From positions 62,001 to 126,000 of the forward strand of contig NZ_AJLL01000012.1 of NCBI RefSeq assembly GCF_000317225.1: 64,000 nucleotides of DNA. Direction: 5' to 3'. Position 1 is the stretch's first letter. Every line of letters begins with the position of its first letter. Position numbers and translations under genes: made by a program. Of the stretch, positions 46,921 through 56,485 are shown piece by piece. The notes under the pieces were generated by a model. The model was not told the origin of the DNA and searched no databases. It was given only the letters and a program-made list of their open reading frames with translations. Origin of the DNA: Fischerella thermalis PCC 7521. Lineage in GTDB: Bacteria; Cyanobacteriota; Cyanobacteriia; Cyanobacteriales; Nostocaceae.

Positions 46921-47364
46921 CTATTCCCCAGGATTATCACCTTTATTAACCAGGTTTTTTTCTCGTTTCAGACTTTCTTCAAGGGCTTGAATTTGTTCTC
47001 GACGTGCTTCTAATTCTAGAGTACGCCGTGCTAAGTCTTGGTTTTGCAAAGTAAGACTTTGTCGCCACTGTTCAGCGCGTTCTGCTTCTTGGCGCAAGAA
47101 ATCTGGAGTAATACCAGTGGTGAGGTAAGTACCTATCAAATCCAGTACCCAGTTGGTAGCTTCTTCTATTCTTTCTATATCGCCTGTGGGGGAAAGCTCA
47201 ACTAAAACCAGCAATTTTTCCGTCAGAGTTTTTCCCTTTCCCAGGATAATAAAAGCTTCTTCTGGGATTCTCACCCATATATTTTGAGCTTCCTGACGTG
47301 CTAATAAATGTAACTGGAACTGGTCTAAAAATTCGTTTTTGTGTACTTGAGCTAGATATAACAT
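46921..47364 (-). CDS. Hypothetical protein with C-terminal coiled coil
   Basis: 147 aa. N-terminal part (MLYLAQVHKNEFLDQFQLHL, QNIWVRIPEEAFI) is globular; residues ~95-140 (RQEAERAEQWRQSLTLQNQD, LEARREQIQALEESLKRE) form a coiled coil. No family recognised. On the same strand and ~90 bases upstream of the DUF4129 gene, so possibly part of that operon. Confidence 0.75.
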   Translation of the reverse strand: MLYLAQVHKNEFLDQFQLHLLARQEAQNIWVRIPEEAFIILGKGKTLTEKLLVLVELSPTGDIERIEEATNWVLDLIGTYLTTGITPDFLRQEAERAEQWRQSLTLQNQDLARRTLELEARREQIQALEESLKREKNLVNKGDNPGE

Positions 47365-47424
47365 GACTTTAGAAAAAATATGAATTATGAATTATGAATG
47401 ATAAGAAATTTCATAATTTACGTC

Positions 47425-47488
47425 TAATGTAAATTGAAGAAGCAACATAAAGTTTTTGGTGATCGTCCAGTTTGGTTTTGGTTAACGT
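47425..47488 (+). repeat. ~70-bp dispersed repeat module, copy C
   Basis: taatgtaaattgaagaagca, a tttttgg..cgtccag stretch and ggttaacg match copies A and B. It is followed by acacagatacacactgaatc and tatctgtgtgcatctgtgt arms and then a gccgcgcaaagcgcgtctac word. Confidence 0.8.
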
Positions 47489-47663
47489 AGACGCCTCCAA
47501 AGGCAGGTTAAGGGGGGATACACAGATACACACTGAATCTATCTGTGTGCATCTGTGTACCCTGCACCGAAGCCGCGCAAAGCGCGTCTACATCTGTGTT
47601 CGACTTTAGAAACTCATTCACATTGGGCGTAATTTATAATTCACAATTCATAATTCTTTATTG
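47489..47663. repeat. ACACAGATAC arms following copy C
   Basis: acacagatacacac and gtgcatctgtgt arms can pair; a GC-rich insert (gaagccgcgcaaagcgcgtc) splits the right arm. Ends with AT-rich ttcacaattcataattc repeats before valS. Confidence 0.65.
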
Positions 47664-50600
47664 TTATGCTAGCTGACGCAAGCGATCGCGCAAAATTTCA
47701 GCTTGTTTTTGGGCTTCTGCTAAGGCGTCTCGTGTTTCCCTTACCACATTTGGCGGGGCTTGTTCTACAAACTTAGGATTACTTAATCTACCACTGAGGG
47801 ATTTAATCTCTCCTTCCAACTTTGTTAGGCGCTTTTGCAGTTTGGCGACATAAGCATCTATATCTACCACGCCAGCGAGGGGTAGTAGAACTTGTACCGT
47901 ACCAACCACACCTGCGATCGCTTTTTCTGGTGCTTGTGGTTGTGGTGATACTTCCGATGATGCCATTTGCTCAGCACTTGGTTTGAACAATTGTTGCCAG
48001 AACTTTTGTCGAGCCTCAGCAGACAGTATATTTTGGCCAACAAACCACGTAGCATAACCAAAACCTATCACTTCAAAGAAACTTCCCAGCAAAGGAATAT
48101 CATCAACTGCATCAGCGATCGCTAAACCAAGTCGGAAAAAGTAGATTAACGCAATAGTTACAGCAATATTCTCCCAACCAATCCGGGGTTTTTCTGTTGG
48201 TTGCTGACTTTCACCACCAGTAATTGTTAAATTCTCAACCTTCGCCAAATCTTGAATATAAGATTGTCCGGCGGTGAGAATTTGCCTTTCCTTCTTACTG
48301 TCAGTTTGCAAGTTGACATTTACCCTTGCTCCTGGTTTTACATCTGCTTCGGCGCGCAAGTTGCGGATTGTGCGGATTGTAGCAATCAACAGTTCAAACT
48401 GTTCTTCTAATTCAGAATCAATGAAATTTGTCTGTGCTTCTGGATACAATTGCCGAGATAAACTTTGCTTAGTCTCTGCTCCTTGTTGAGTGAGAGTGTG
48501 CCAAATTTCTTCCGTAATATGAGGCATAAAAGGACTAAGCAGTTTCAAAATCCCTTCCAGCACGTATGCCAAAGTTTGTTGTGCTACCCGTCGTGATATC
48601 GGATCAGCATTCTTTTGCAGGCGAGATTTGACGAGTTCAATATACCAGTCGCAAAAATCACCCCAGATGAACTCATACAAACCCTTAGCAGCTTCACCCA
48701 GCCCGTAATTATCCAGATAATTGCGGGTTTGCTGCACAACACGATGGTAACGCGAAAGAATCCAGCGATCGCTTAACTCTGTAGGATTAGGTTCACCCAA
48801 CTGCTGCGGCGTCTGTCCATCCAAATTCATCATCACAAACCGTGCCGCATTCCACAGCTTGTTAGCAAAGTTGCGGGATGCTTCCACCGACGGCGACTCA
48901 TCCGTCTTACGGTTGTAGTCCATGCGGATATCTTGACCAGCACCAGCTACTTCCTTAATCATCGTGTAGCGCAGGGCATCCGTACCGTACTTCTCAATCA
49001 AAATCAACGGGTCAATACCATTACCCTTAGTCTTAGACTGCTTTTGACCATTTTCATCCAACACCAACCCGTGGATGTAAACATCCTTAAACGGCATTTG
49101 ACCAGTAAAATGTCCTGCCATCATCGTCATTCTGGCAACCCAGAAAAAGATAATGTCGAAGCCGGTCACCAAAGTACTAGTAGGGTAATAAGTCGCTAAA
49201 TCCGGGGTTTGTTCCGGCCATCCCAAAGTGGAAAACGGCCAAAGTCCAGAAGAAAACCAAGTATCCAGTACATCTGGATCTTGTTCTACCTTGACATTTT
49301 CACCAAATTGTGATTCTAACATTTCCCGTGCTTCTGTTTCACTCCGCGCCACCACAAACGGCGTGTTCTCAGTAATCTCACCGCCCGTTTCACTCACAGC
49401 GTACCAAGCCGGAATTTGGTGTCCCCACCACAATTGCCGGGAAATACACCAATCCTTCAACTTCACCAACCAATCACGATAAACCTTCGTCCAGCGTTGA
49501 GGTACAAACCGGGGGGAATTTTTCTCATCCAGGAATTCCAGCGCCCGGTCTGCCAGTGGGCGAATTTTGACAAACCACTGGGTTGACAGCAAAGGTTCCA
49601 CAGGCACTTTACCACGCTCACTATAAGGAACCGAATGCTTATAATCTTCCACCTTCACCAGAAAACCATCTGCTTCTAGACGAGCAACCACATTCTTTCT
49701 GGCAACAAAGCGGTCTTGTCCTTGAAACTCGCCGGCATTCTCATTCAGAGAGCCGTCCTTATTCATAATATTGATAAATGGCAGACTGTGACGCTTGCCC
49801 ATTTCAAAATCATTCGGATCATGGGCAGGAGTCACCTTCACACAACCAGTTCCGAAAGTCGGGTCAACCAACTCATCGCCAATAATCGGAATTTCCCGAT
49901 TCATAATTGGCAGCGTGATAGTCTTCCCAATCAAATGCTGATAACGTTCATCATTGGGATTCACCGCCACCGCCGTATCACCCAGCATGGTTTCTGGTCG
50001 AGTCGTCGCCACCTCCACATAACCAGAACCATCACTCAACGGATAACGGAAGTGCCAAAGATGACCATCAACCTCTTTCGCATCCACTTCCAAATCAGAA
50101 ACAGCTGATTGTGACTCTGGACACCAGTTGACTAAGTATTTGCCACGATAAATCAGCCCTTCTTCGTAGAGACGGTTAAAAGCTTCCAAAACAGCTTTGC
50201 TTAAACCTGCATCCAGGGTAAAGCGTTCCCGCGACCAATCTACAGATACACCCAAACGTCGCAGTTGGTTGACAATTGTCCCCCCAGATTCCCTCTTCCA
50301 CTGCCAAGCTCTTTCTAAAAACTTCTCACGTCCTAATTCATAGCGAGTTTTACCCTCTACCTTGAGTTGCTTTTCCAGCATTGTATGGACGGCGATACTG
50401 GCGTGGTCAGTTCCGGGCAGATAGAGAGCATTATCTCCTTTCATGCGGTGATAGCGCACGAGGGTATCAATCAAACTATTGTCAAAAGCGTGACCCATAT
50501 GCAGGCTACCGGTGACGTTGGGCGGTGGGATGACGATGCAATAAGGTTCACCGCCTGCGTGGGGGTCGGCTTTGTAGGTTTGATTTTCTTCCCAAAATTT

Positions 50601-50666
50601 TTGCCATTTGGCTTCGGTGGTAAAGGGATCGTATCGATCAGGGAGATTAGTAATTGTTGCGGTCAT
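47664..50666 (-). CDS. valS: Valyl-tRNA synthetase with inserted CAAD membrane domain
   Basis: Class I enzyme charging tRNA-Val, 1000 aa. HIGH-type motif is [13 protein letters not shown]. The second signature near residues 542-546 is KQSKT ([14 protein letters not shown]) rather than KMSKS. After the anticodon-binding domain a hydrophobic segment at ~828-897 ([40 protein letters not shown]) is the CAAD domain known to anchor some cyanobacterial synthetases to thylakoids. A C-terminal coiled coil ([20 protein letters not shown]) closes the protein as in other ValRS. Confidence 0.96.
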   Translation of the reverse strand: MTATITNLPDRYDPFTTEAKWQKFWEENQTYKADPHAGGEPYCIVIPPPNVTGSLHMGHAFDNSLIDTLVRYHRMKGDNALYLPGTDHASIAVHTMLEKQLKVEGKTRYELGREKFLERAWQWKRESGGTIVNQLRRLGVSVDWSRERFTLDAGLSKAVLEAFNRLYEEGLIYRGKYLVNWCPESQSAVSDLEVDAKEVDGHLWHFRYPLSDGSGYVEVATTRPETMLGDTAVAVNPNDERYQHLIGKTITLPIMNREIPIIGDELVDPTFGTGCVKVTPAHDPNDFEMGKRHSLPFINIMNKDGSLNENAGEFQGQDRFVARKNVVARLEADGFLVKVEDYKHSVPYSERGKVPVEPLLSTQWFVKIRPLADRALEFLDEKNSPRFVPQRWTKVYRDWLVKLKDWCISRQLWWGHQIPAWYAVSETGGEITENTPFVVARSETEAREMLESQFGENVKVEQDPDVLDTWFSSGLWPFSTLGWPEQTPDLATYYPTSTLVTGFDIIFFWVARMTMMAGHFTGQMPFKDVYIHGLVLDENGQKQSKTKGNGIDPLILIEKYGTDALRYTMIKEVAGAGQDIRMDYNRKTDESPSVEASRNFANKLWNAARFVMMNLDGQTPQQLGEPNPTELSDRWILSRYHRVVQQTRNYLDNYGLGEAAKGLYEFIWGDFCDWYIELVKSRLQKNADPISRRVAQQTLAYVLEGILKLLSPFMPHITEEIWHTLTQQGAETKQSLSRQLYPEAQTNFIDSELEEQFELLIATIRTIRNLRAEADVKPGARVNVNLQTDSKKERQILTAGQSYIQDLAKVENLTITGGESQQPTEKPRIGWENIAVTIALIYFFRLGLAIADAVDDIPLLGSFFEVIGFGYATWFVGQNILSAEARQKFWQQLFKPSAEQMASSEVSPQPQAPEKAIAGVVGTVQVLLPLAGVVDIDAYVAKLQKRLTKLEGEIKSLSGRLSNPKFVEQAPPNVVRETRDALAEAQKQAEILRDRLRQLA

Positions 50667-50733
50667 GCTGGGAAAACTAAGTGCGGAAGGACTTTAATAA
50701 ATTTTGCCACAGGGTTGGAGTGTGTTTTATGGA

Positions 50734-50784
50734 AATGAACCGCAGAGGCGCAGAGGGCGCAGAGAAAAGAGAGTTAGGAGAGGA
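50734..50784 (+). repeat. Left ~51-bp inverted repeat of the GxxExxY unit
   Basis: aatgaaccgcagaggcgcag to agttaggagagga; pairs with the reverse complement of 51141-51192 at 46 positions with 5 mismatches and 1 gap. It ends one base before the GxxExxY start codon and supplies its AGGAG ribosome site. Confidence 0.88.
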
Positions 50785-50785
50785 G

Positions 50786-51151
50786 ATGAGTCGGCTGACA
50801 GGAATGGTAATTGGTGCAGCGATTGAGGTGCATCGGTTATTAGGGCCGGGGTTTTTGGAGTCGGTGTATCACCAAGCTTTAAGGTTTGAGTTTGAGATGC
50901 GGGGGATACCTCACAAGTTTAAGCACCCTGTAGCAGTTAAATATAAAAATCATCAAGTTGGCGAGGGCGAATTAGATTTTCTCGTTAGTGATCTCCTTAT
51001 CGTTGAATTGAAAGCTGTGGAAAGGTTAGCCCCCATTCACGAAGCACAAGTCATGTCTTACTTAAAAATGACCAAAAACTCACTCGGTCTACTCATCAAC
51101 TTTAACGTTCCTCTCCTGAAAGAAGGTATAAAACGCATCATCCTCTCCTAA
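50786..51151 (+). CDS. GxxExxY-family protein
   Basis: 121 aa from an ATG preceded by AGGAGAGGAG; the frame is open upstream through the repeat (NRRGAEGAEKRELGEE), and longer starts are possible but would be repeat-encoded. The signature is LGPGFLESVYHQAL (GxxExxY), followed by a PD-(D/E)xK-like core GEGELDFLVSDLLIVELKAV and a C-terminus LLINFNVPLLKEGIKRIIL. A nuclease-like fold is known for the family; role unknown. It is framed on both sides by near-identical inverted repeats, the right one overlapping its stop codon. Confidence 0.88.
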   Translation: MSRLTGMVIGAAIEVHRLLGPGFLESVYHQALRFEFEMRGIPHKFKHPVAVKYKNHQVGEGELDFLVSDLLIVELKAVERLAPIHEAQVMSYLKMTKNSLGLLINFNVPLLKEGIKRIILS

Positions 51152-51192
51152 ATCTCTTTTCTCTGTGTCCTCTGCGTCTGGTGCGGTTCATT
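51141..51192 (-). repeat. Right ~52-bp inverted repeat of the GxxExxY unit
   Basis: tcctctcctaaatctctttt to gtgcggttcatt; its reverse complement matches the left repeat closely. It begins inside the last codons of the GxxExxY gene. Confidence 0.88.
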
Positions 51193-51272
51193 AAAAAATA
51201 ACACCATAAAGCGAAATCTACCCCCAACCCTTGTATTTATTTATTGATCAATTTCTACCTTATACCCAAAGT

Positions 51273-51569
51273 ATGAAACTCAAACCTAGCTTATTCCAAC
51301 TCATCGTTGTCTTAATGACAGTATCACTACTGGCTTCCTGTACCACAAGCTCAAATACAAATCAGTCATACTGCAACAATCCGCAACAATCTGCACAGCA
51401 AGCTGATGACTGTGATGATGACTCTGGTGGTCATAGCAGCAGTCACCATCGTTCTAGCACTTACAGAAGTAAGTCTGGTACTTCCACGACAAAGAGCAAA
51501 TCTAGCAGTTCTAAAGTAGGGCGTGGTGGTTTTGGTAGTTTCGGTAGTGGTAGTCGGGTGAGTGGATAA
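51273..51569 (+). CDS. Small Ser-rich lipoprotein-like protein
   Basis: 98 aa from MKLKPSLFQLIVVLMTVSLL with the lipobox LLASC, so a lipoprotein signal with Cys about position 23. The mature part has a CNNPQQSAQQADDCDDDSGG region and then a Ser/Gly/His-rich tail (HSSSHHRSSTYRSKSG), low complexity. No family known. It ends 13 bases before the next gene. Confidence 0.7.
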   Translation: MKLKPSLFQLIVVLMTVSLLASCTTSSNTNQSYCNNPQQSAQQADDCDDDSGGHSSSHHRSSTYRSKSGTSTTKSKSSSSKVGRGGFGSFGSGSRVSG

Positions 51570-51582
51570 AGTGAGTAGTACG

Positions 51583-52842
51583 ATGAATATTTTTGATTGT
51601 CCCCAGCGCGATCGCTTGTTTGGCTCGATGAAAATGGGTTGGTATAATGTTTGCCCAATTGATGAAACAACGGGTATGCTGTTGACTGAGCAAGCAAGTC
51701 CTTATGCTCTTTACCATTGTCAGCAAGTTTCGCCGCAAACTATCAGGGAAATTAAGCAAGCTTCGGAAGTTGTTGGTTGTGTACTGATGCAAGCTTGGTC
51801 GGTGATTCGCAATCTTGATGAGGAAGCGTTACTTTATTATGGTTTTCCCGAAGAAAGTATCAGGTTGGTGAAGTATGATGCGCTTGCACCTTTTTGTATG
51901 CGTCTTGATTGGTGCTGGAATGAACAAACTGGGGTGAAGAAGGTTGTGGAAACTAATCCCCAAACGCCGAGTTTCTGGTTTGAATGTACGGTTGGGAATC
52001 ATAGGGTTGCAGAACATTTTGGCTTGCGATCGCCTGATGTAAATGCTCACGATACGCTCAAGTTTACACTCAATCAGCATATAAAAAGGGCAGCAGTATT
52101 TTTAGATAAACCGTTTGAGGAATGTGAAGTTGTTTTTACTACTTTAAATAATGCGGAGGATTTAGGAACGATGCAATGGTTAAGTAGCCATGTGCATCGA
52201 AGTACTATTATGCCGCTGGAATTTTTGCGGATTCAAGATGGTAAATGTTTATTTGACCAAAGAACTGGCAAATCTATAGATATATTATTTATGTGGTATC
52301 CGCTAGAATGGGCAATCCATGATACTGATGAAAATGGCGAAAGATTATGGCCGGCTTTGGAAAAGTTGATTTTGGAAAGAAAGGTTGTGATTGTGAATTT
52401 TGGTTCGGCTTTTGCACTGCAACCAAAGAGTGTATTTGCTTTAATTTATGATTTGGGATTGGATTTTTTTAGTGGTAAAGATGCAGAGACAATTTTTGAA
52501 TATTTCCCTAAGACGTCATTGAATAAAAATGATATCAGGGATTCCTATTTTGCTAAACCAATTTTAGGCAGGGAAGGTGAGGGTGGATTTGCTGTCAATT
52601 CTGGAAGAATAACTGCAAAAAGTACCAGTAATAATCCATGGTACACGGAACAAGCTTATGTTTATCAAGAGTTATTAGAGTTTCCCAAGGTAGAAATTGT
52701 TGGGCAATCTATGACTGCTGTTTGGGGTGCTTGGTTATATAACAATGGCTATGACAAGTTTATTGCTGGTGGTTTAGGAATGCGCGTTTCTGAGGGAGAA
52801 ATTACAGATAATATCGCCTATTGGTGTCCGGTTGGGTGTTAA
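51583..52842 (+). CDS. Glutathionylspermidine-synthase-like ATP-grasp protein
   Basis: 419 aa. The C-terminal region AKPILGREGEGGFAVNSGR, VYQELLEFPKVEIVGQSMTA and AGGLGMRVSEGEITDN is like the synthetase domain of glutathionylspermidine synthase, an ATP-grasp ligase. The N-terminal amidase domain is missing, as in bacterial stand-alone relatives (YgiC/YjfC type). Substrates unknown; the active site Arg/Glu/Asp residues are not confirmed here. Follows the lipoprotein gene closely, likely co-transcribed, a pairing that makes a role at the envelope possible. Confidence 0.82.
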   Translation: MNIFDCPQRDRLFGSMKMGWYNVCPIDETTGMLLTEQASPYALYHCQQVSPQTIREIKQASEVVGCVLMQAWSVIRNLDEEALLYYGFPEESIRLVKYDALAPFCMRLDWCWNEQTGVKKVVETNPQTPSFWFECTVGNHRVAEHFGLRSPDVNAHDTLKFTLNQHIKRAAVFLDKPFEECEVVFTTLNNAEDLGTMQWLSSHVHRSTIMPLEFLRIQDGKCLFDQRTGKSIDILFMWYPLEWAIHDTDENGERLWPALEKLILERKVVIVNFGSAFALQPKSVFALIYDLGLDFFSGKDAETIFEYFPKTSLNKNDIRDSYFAKPILGREGEGGFAVNSGRITAKSTSNNPWYTEQAYVYQELLEFPKVEIVGQSMTAVWGAWLYNNGYDKFIAGGLGMRVSEGEITDNIAYWCPVGC

Positions 52843-52984
52843 TCTGTAGTATTAACTGTTCCTGGTATGATTTCTGTGCTATTTATTCATTGAAAGGAAG
52901 AAAAAATAGTATAGTATTTTCAGGTAGGGAAGGCGATCGCATTCTTCGTTCCGTATTATTTCACAATCTCAGATTCAAAATAAT

Positions 52985-53029
52985 ATGAGTTATGTTTTAG
53001 GAATAGATGGTGGTAGCAGTATAACATAA
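52985..53029 (+). pseudogene. Possible sugar-kinase N-terminal relic
   Basis: ATG starts MSYVLGIDGGSSIT then a stop. SYVLGIDGGxS is the phosphate-1 loop at the start of BadF/BadG-type and N-acetylglucosamine kinases. Only 14 codons, so it could be chance. Confidence 0.3.
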
Positions 53030-53072
53030 CTGAGTGGTCGTTCAGTCCCTCGGCTAAGAACAAAGTATAATT

Positions 53073-53453
53073 ATGACAAAAGTCACAGCGCAAGAAATAG
53101 CACAGTTTCGCTCTCAGTTAGCAGAAAATTCCACGGTGATGGAAGCATTAGATGTCATTGAGGATTGTGATGGTGATTTGGAAGATGCAACAATGACACT
53201 AGCCATTCGAGCCGGACAACAGCCGGAAACAGGTAACTCAGAGTGGTTGGACGCTTTGGCGAAAAAGTGGCGTGCTGTAATTTGCGAACAAGAATTTCGT
53301 GAGGACTTGCTTCAAGGTTCAGTCCAAGGGATGATGACACAGTTAAAAACAATATCCACGTTTCCGCAAATTTTAGCAACACCAGTTTTGATGTATGTCC
53401 TCAAACAAGGTGTTAATACTTTTTGTGAACCACTAGATGAAGTGTTAGAGTAA
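53073..53453 (+). CDS. Hypothetical helical protein
   Basis: 126 aa. MTKVTAQEIAQFRSQLAENS then ALDVIEDCDGDLEDATMTLA, which looks like a UBA/EF-Ts-like helical domain, and a second half with EFREDLLQGSVQGMMTQLKT and MYVLKQGVNTFCEPLDEVLE. No family recognised with certainty. Preceded by a clear ATG with no strong Shine-Dalgarno, followed by an STRR block. Confidence 0.7.
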   Translation: MTKVTAQEIAQFRSQLAENSTVMEALDVIEDCDGDLEDATMTLAIRAGQQPETGNSEWLDALAKKWRAVICEQEFREDLLQGSVQGMMTQLKTISTFPQILATPVLMYVLKQGVNTFCEPLDEVLE

Positions 53454-53578
53454 GGGTCATTGTTGTTTGTTATTTGTTGTTTGTTCCAATCAACCACCGA
53501 CTGCGAACCACTAACTAATCACTACTGATACCCTGTTAATTAGGGCAAATTTTACTTGAGACAACTGTTGTTATATCA

Positions 53579-54073
53579 ATGAATTACCTGATTGCCGTAT
53601 TAGCAGACCGTATTCAAGCCGAAGCAGCTTACTTAGCCTTAAAAAAAGAAGGCATAAAAGGTACAATTCTCGGTAAGGGTTACAAAAGCGCCGATGAATT
53701 TGGCTTAATTGACCCCAAAGAAGTTGCTCAAAAGCAAGCAAGACTGATGGCTTTTTGGCTAATACCTTTTGGATTTTTTGCAGGAGCTACTTTTAACATT
53801 ATTACAGGGTTAGATACCTTTGCCTGGGCGGGTGAAATCGGCAATCATGTTGTTGCAGGGTTGCTGGGAGCTGCGAGTGGGGCTTTAGGGAGTGTATTTG
53901 TTGGTGGAGGAATAGGTCTAATTGCTGGTAGTGGCGACGCTTTACCTTACCGCAATCGCTTGAATGAAGGTAAATACTTAATAGTGGTGCAAGGTTCAGA
54001 TAGTATTCACCGTCAAGCGACTCGGATTTTGCGTCAGTTTGAGCCTGAAAATATTCAAGGTTATAAAGAGTAG
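53579..54073 (+). CDS. Hypothetical membrane protein
   Basis: 164 aa. N-terminal ferredoxin-like strand-helix (MNYLIAVLADRIQAEAAYLA, LKKEGIKGTILGKGYKSADE), then three Gly/Ala-rich hydrophobic segments (ARLMAFWLIPFGFFAGATFN; HVVAGLLGAASGALGSVFVG; GGIGLIAGS) and a C-terminal soluble strand. Layout is like small stress-type membrane proteins. Function unknown. Followed by an STRR block and the PSII S4 gene on the same strand. Confidence 0.75.
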   Translation: MNYLIAVLADRIQAEAAYLALKKEGIKGTILGKGYKSADEFGLIDPKEVAQKQARLMAFWLIPFGFFAGATFNIITGLDTFAWAGEIGNHVVAGLLGAASGALGSVFVGGGIGLIAGSGDALPYRNRLNEGKYLIVVQGSDSIHRQATRILRQFEPENIQGYKE

Positions 54074-54146
54074 TTTTAGTTGTTTGTTGTTTAGAAAAAT
54101 AACCAACTATCAACTACCAACTATCAACTACCAAAAGAATGAAATA

Positions 54147-54926
54147 ATGCTACCAAGGGAAGAACTTTTAAAAGGTATTGAAAATAGAGATACTGTTGCT
54201 CGTGTAATTGATCAAGCTGAGCAAGCGATTAAAACTTGGGAAGTAGTTTTGACTGATTTTCTTTCTCCTCCAGAGTTAGCAGAAATTCAACGGGTATTTA
54301 GTCGCTTAACTGAAGTGCAGTTATTAGCGTGGGGAGGATACCCGCAAGCAGAACGTCAAAGAATGGCGATCGCACGCTCGGAACTTCCTTTGGATTTATC
54401 TCAAGTTGCGATCGCAGCGTTAGATATTGCTGGAAATTTTCTGTTTGATACTGCGACTCACCGCGACTTTTTAGGCGCAATGTTGGGAACTGGTATTATC
54501 CGCGAAAAGACGGGGGATATTATTGTTTTAGGTGAACGGGGAGCGCAGGCGATTGTTGTACCGGAATTGGTAGAATTTTTGGAAATGAACCTCAAGCAGG
54601 TACGTTCAGTTCCTGTCAAAACTCAACGCATTGATTTAAGCGAGTTAAAAGTACGAGAACCGAAGAAAAAAGAATTAACTACTGTCGAAGCTTCTTTAAG
54701 ATTAGATGCGATCGCCTCAGCTGGGTTTGGCATGTCCCGCAGTAAAATGGTGGAGTTAATTGATGGTGGTGATGTACGCGTCAATTGGAAAGAAATCACT
54801 CAAGCTAATTCTCAAGTCAAAACAGGGGATTTAATTGCCATTCGCGGTAAAGGGCGTTTAGAAGTTGGAGACATTGCTGTTACAAAAAAAGACAGATATC
54901 GCGTGCAATTGACTCGTTATATGTAG
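54147..54926 (+). CDS. Photosystem II S4-domain protein
   Basis: 259 aa from MLPREELLKGIENRDTVARV; upstream in-frame residues are STRR-derived. The N-terminal ~170 residues (RVFSRLTEVQLLAWGGYPQA, FDTATHRDFLGAMLGTGIIR) resemble YlmH-type proteins and the C-terminal part is an S4 RNA-binding domain (LRLDAIASAGFGMSRSKMVE, GGDVRVNWKEIT). Cyanobacterial members are annotated as PSII S4-domain proteins; the molecular role is not settled. Confidence 0.88.
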   Translation: MLPREELLKGIENRDTVARVIDQAEQAIKTWEVVLTDFLSPPELAEIQRVFSRLTEVQLLAWGGYPQAERQRMAIARSELPLDLSQVAIAALDIAGNFLFDTATHRDFLGAMLGTGIIREKTGDIIVLGERGAQAIVVPELVEFLEMNLKQVRSVPVKTQRIDLSELKVREPKKKELTTVEASLRLDAIASAGFGMSRSKMVELIDGGDVRVNWKEITQANSQVKTGDLIAIRGKGRLEVGDIAVTKKDRYRVQLTRYM

Positions 54927-54983
54927 TTGTTGGTTTGTAGTTGGTTGTTGTTTGGAAGAATCAACAATCAACTACCAACACTT

Positions 54984-55760
54984 TTAAGCTTTAAACTGCT
55001 TTTCCAAAATATTTAGCAAAGTCTCACGTGGAACTACACTAGCTACTTTGGTAATCAAGTGAGTCGAAAATCCGCCAATTACAACAGTAGAATCTCCTTT
55101 TTCCAAAGCCTTAAGAGTTTCCTTTACCACTTCTTCTGAACTTGATAATTGAGTATTTTTACTTACAATTGCTGGCGGAAATTTTGCTTCTGTAAAAAAG
55201 TTTGTTTCCGTCGGGCCTGGACAACAAACTAAAATGCGAATGCCATATTGACGATTTTCTGCCCACAATGCTTCACTAAAATGACGCACAAAAGCTTTAC
55301 TAGCAGAATAAACAGAAAGATATGGTATCGGTTGAAATGCAGCTATAGAAGAAATATTAATGATGCTACCTGAACGTCGTTGTCGCATCAGTGGTAAAAA
55401 TTTATGGGTTAAATCTACTAATGCCAAAACATTTAATTGTACCATTTTAATTTGCCGTTCTTCATCTGTTTCGGCAAAGTCTCCGTAATCTCCAAAACCG
55501 GCATTGTTAATTAGTAAATCAATTGTCAATGCTTTTTCTTTGGTAAACTCAAAGACAGTATTAGTAGCACCTGGTTCTGTCAGATCTTTAGCTATTACAT
55601 CAACTTGAATTTGATATTTTTGGTTTAATTGGTTGGCTAGTTCGTTTAATTTATCTTCTGAACGAGCAACAAGAATAAGATAATGATTTTGTGCGGCTAA
55701 CTCCTCAGCAAAGGCTCTGCCAATACCACTGGAGGCTCCTGTAATTAAAGCAGTCGGCAT
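54984..55760 (-). CDS. Short-chain dehydrogenase/reductase
   Basis: 258 aa classical SDR. NADP-binding TGASSGIGRAFAEELA, NNAGFGDYGD, catalytic Ser in INISSIAAFQP and YSASKAF (Tyr-x-x-x-Lys) are all present. The C-terminus is like the YqjQ/DltE-type SDR of unknown substrate. Convergent with the PSII S4 gene, with an STRR between. Confidence 0.9.
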   Translation of the reverse strand: MPTALITGASSGIGRAFAEELAAQNHYLILVARSEDKLNELANQLNQKYQIQVDVIAKDLTEPGATNTVFEFTKEKALTIDLLINNAGFGDYGDFAETDEERQIKMVQLNVLALVDLTHKFLPLMRQRRSGSIINISSIAAFQPIPYLSVYSASKAFVRHFSEALWAENRQYGIRILVCCPGPTETNFFTEAKFPPAIVSKNTQLSSSEEVVKETLKALEKGDSTVVIGGFSTHLITKVASVVPRETLLNILEKQFKA

Positions 55761-55980
55761 TTTAAATGAAACGATAAATTTTAATTATTTTATATATACT
55801 AACAATACTTGCTTGATATTGAACCTGCCCAGAGTCATAAGCCGAAAAACTCAAAAGCAGGATGAAGTAATGTATATAATTTTTTCGCTGCTCACAGTAA
55901 CAATAAAATCCTCGTATCCTTAGTATTCTAGATACAATACCTACCTAACTCTCAGTATAGGTAGGGTAATTCAATTATGA

Positions 55981-56244
55981 CTATGCTACTTCCCTTAGTT
56001 TTGGCTTTTCGTTCACATCTGAAACATTCAAGGATAATTGTTCGGTCTGAACTACAGTAGCTTGTTCTAAAACTTTTACTTCGATATTTACACTCACCAA
56101 ATAGCTACCTGTGTCAGCGCCAACAGCCTCAGCCACTAGTTTGGCAAGATCTGGACGCTTGGCTGTCAGTGGATCACGTAGAATACATCGATCCCAGTCA
56201 TGTTTAGCTGTTGGATTGAGGCTGAGAATATAGTGCTTAATCAT
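55981..56244 (-). CDS. Small hypothetical protein
   Basis: 87 aa from MIKHYILSLNPTAKHDWDRC; a longer frame reaches back through repeat-like sequence and is not preferred. Content: ILRDPLTAKRPDLAKLVAEA and VSVNIEVKVLEQATVVQ. No family recognised. A small cctaccta/taggtagg hairpin lies just after the stop. Confidence 0.55.
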   Translation of the reverse strand: MIKHYILSLNPTAKHDWDRCILRDPLTAKRPDLAKLVAEAVGADTGSYLVSVNIEVKVLEQATVVQTEQLSLNVSDVNEKPKLREVA

Positions 56245-56485
56245 ATGGCAAATCCTTGATCCATCTCCAGAAGTTTGTCTAGTCGGAGAAAACGGGAAAG
56301 GGAAAAGGTAAGGGGATTTAAAATCCTTCCCCCTTTGTTCTTTCCACATTTGACTGAGTGAATCCTTTTCTATTATAGTACATAAGTACTATAAATTGGT
56401 TATCAGTTATCAAATTCTATGACTCACTGTTAAATGATTTCTAACCACTAGCAACCAACCACCAACAACCAACAATCAACCACTA

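Noticed and set aside
49583-50108. Open frames antisense to valS
   Set aside because: Long antisense frames arise from codon bias of the real gene; no family similarity is visible.
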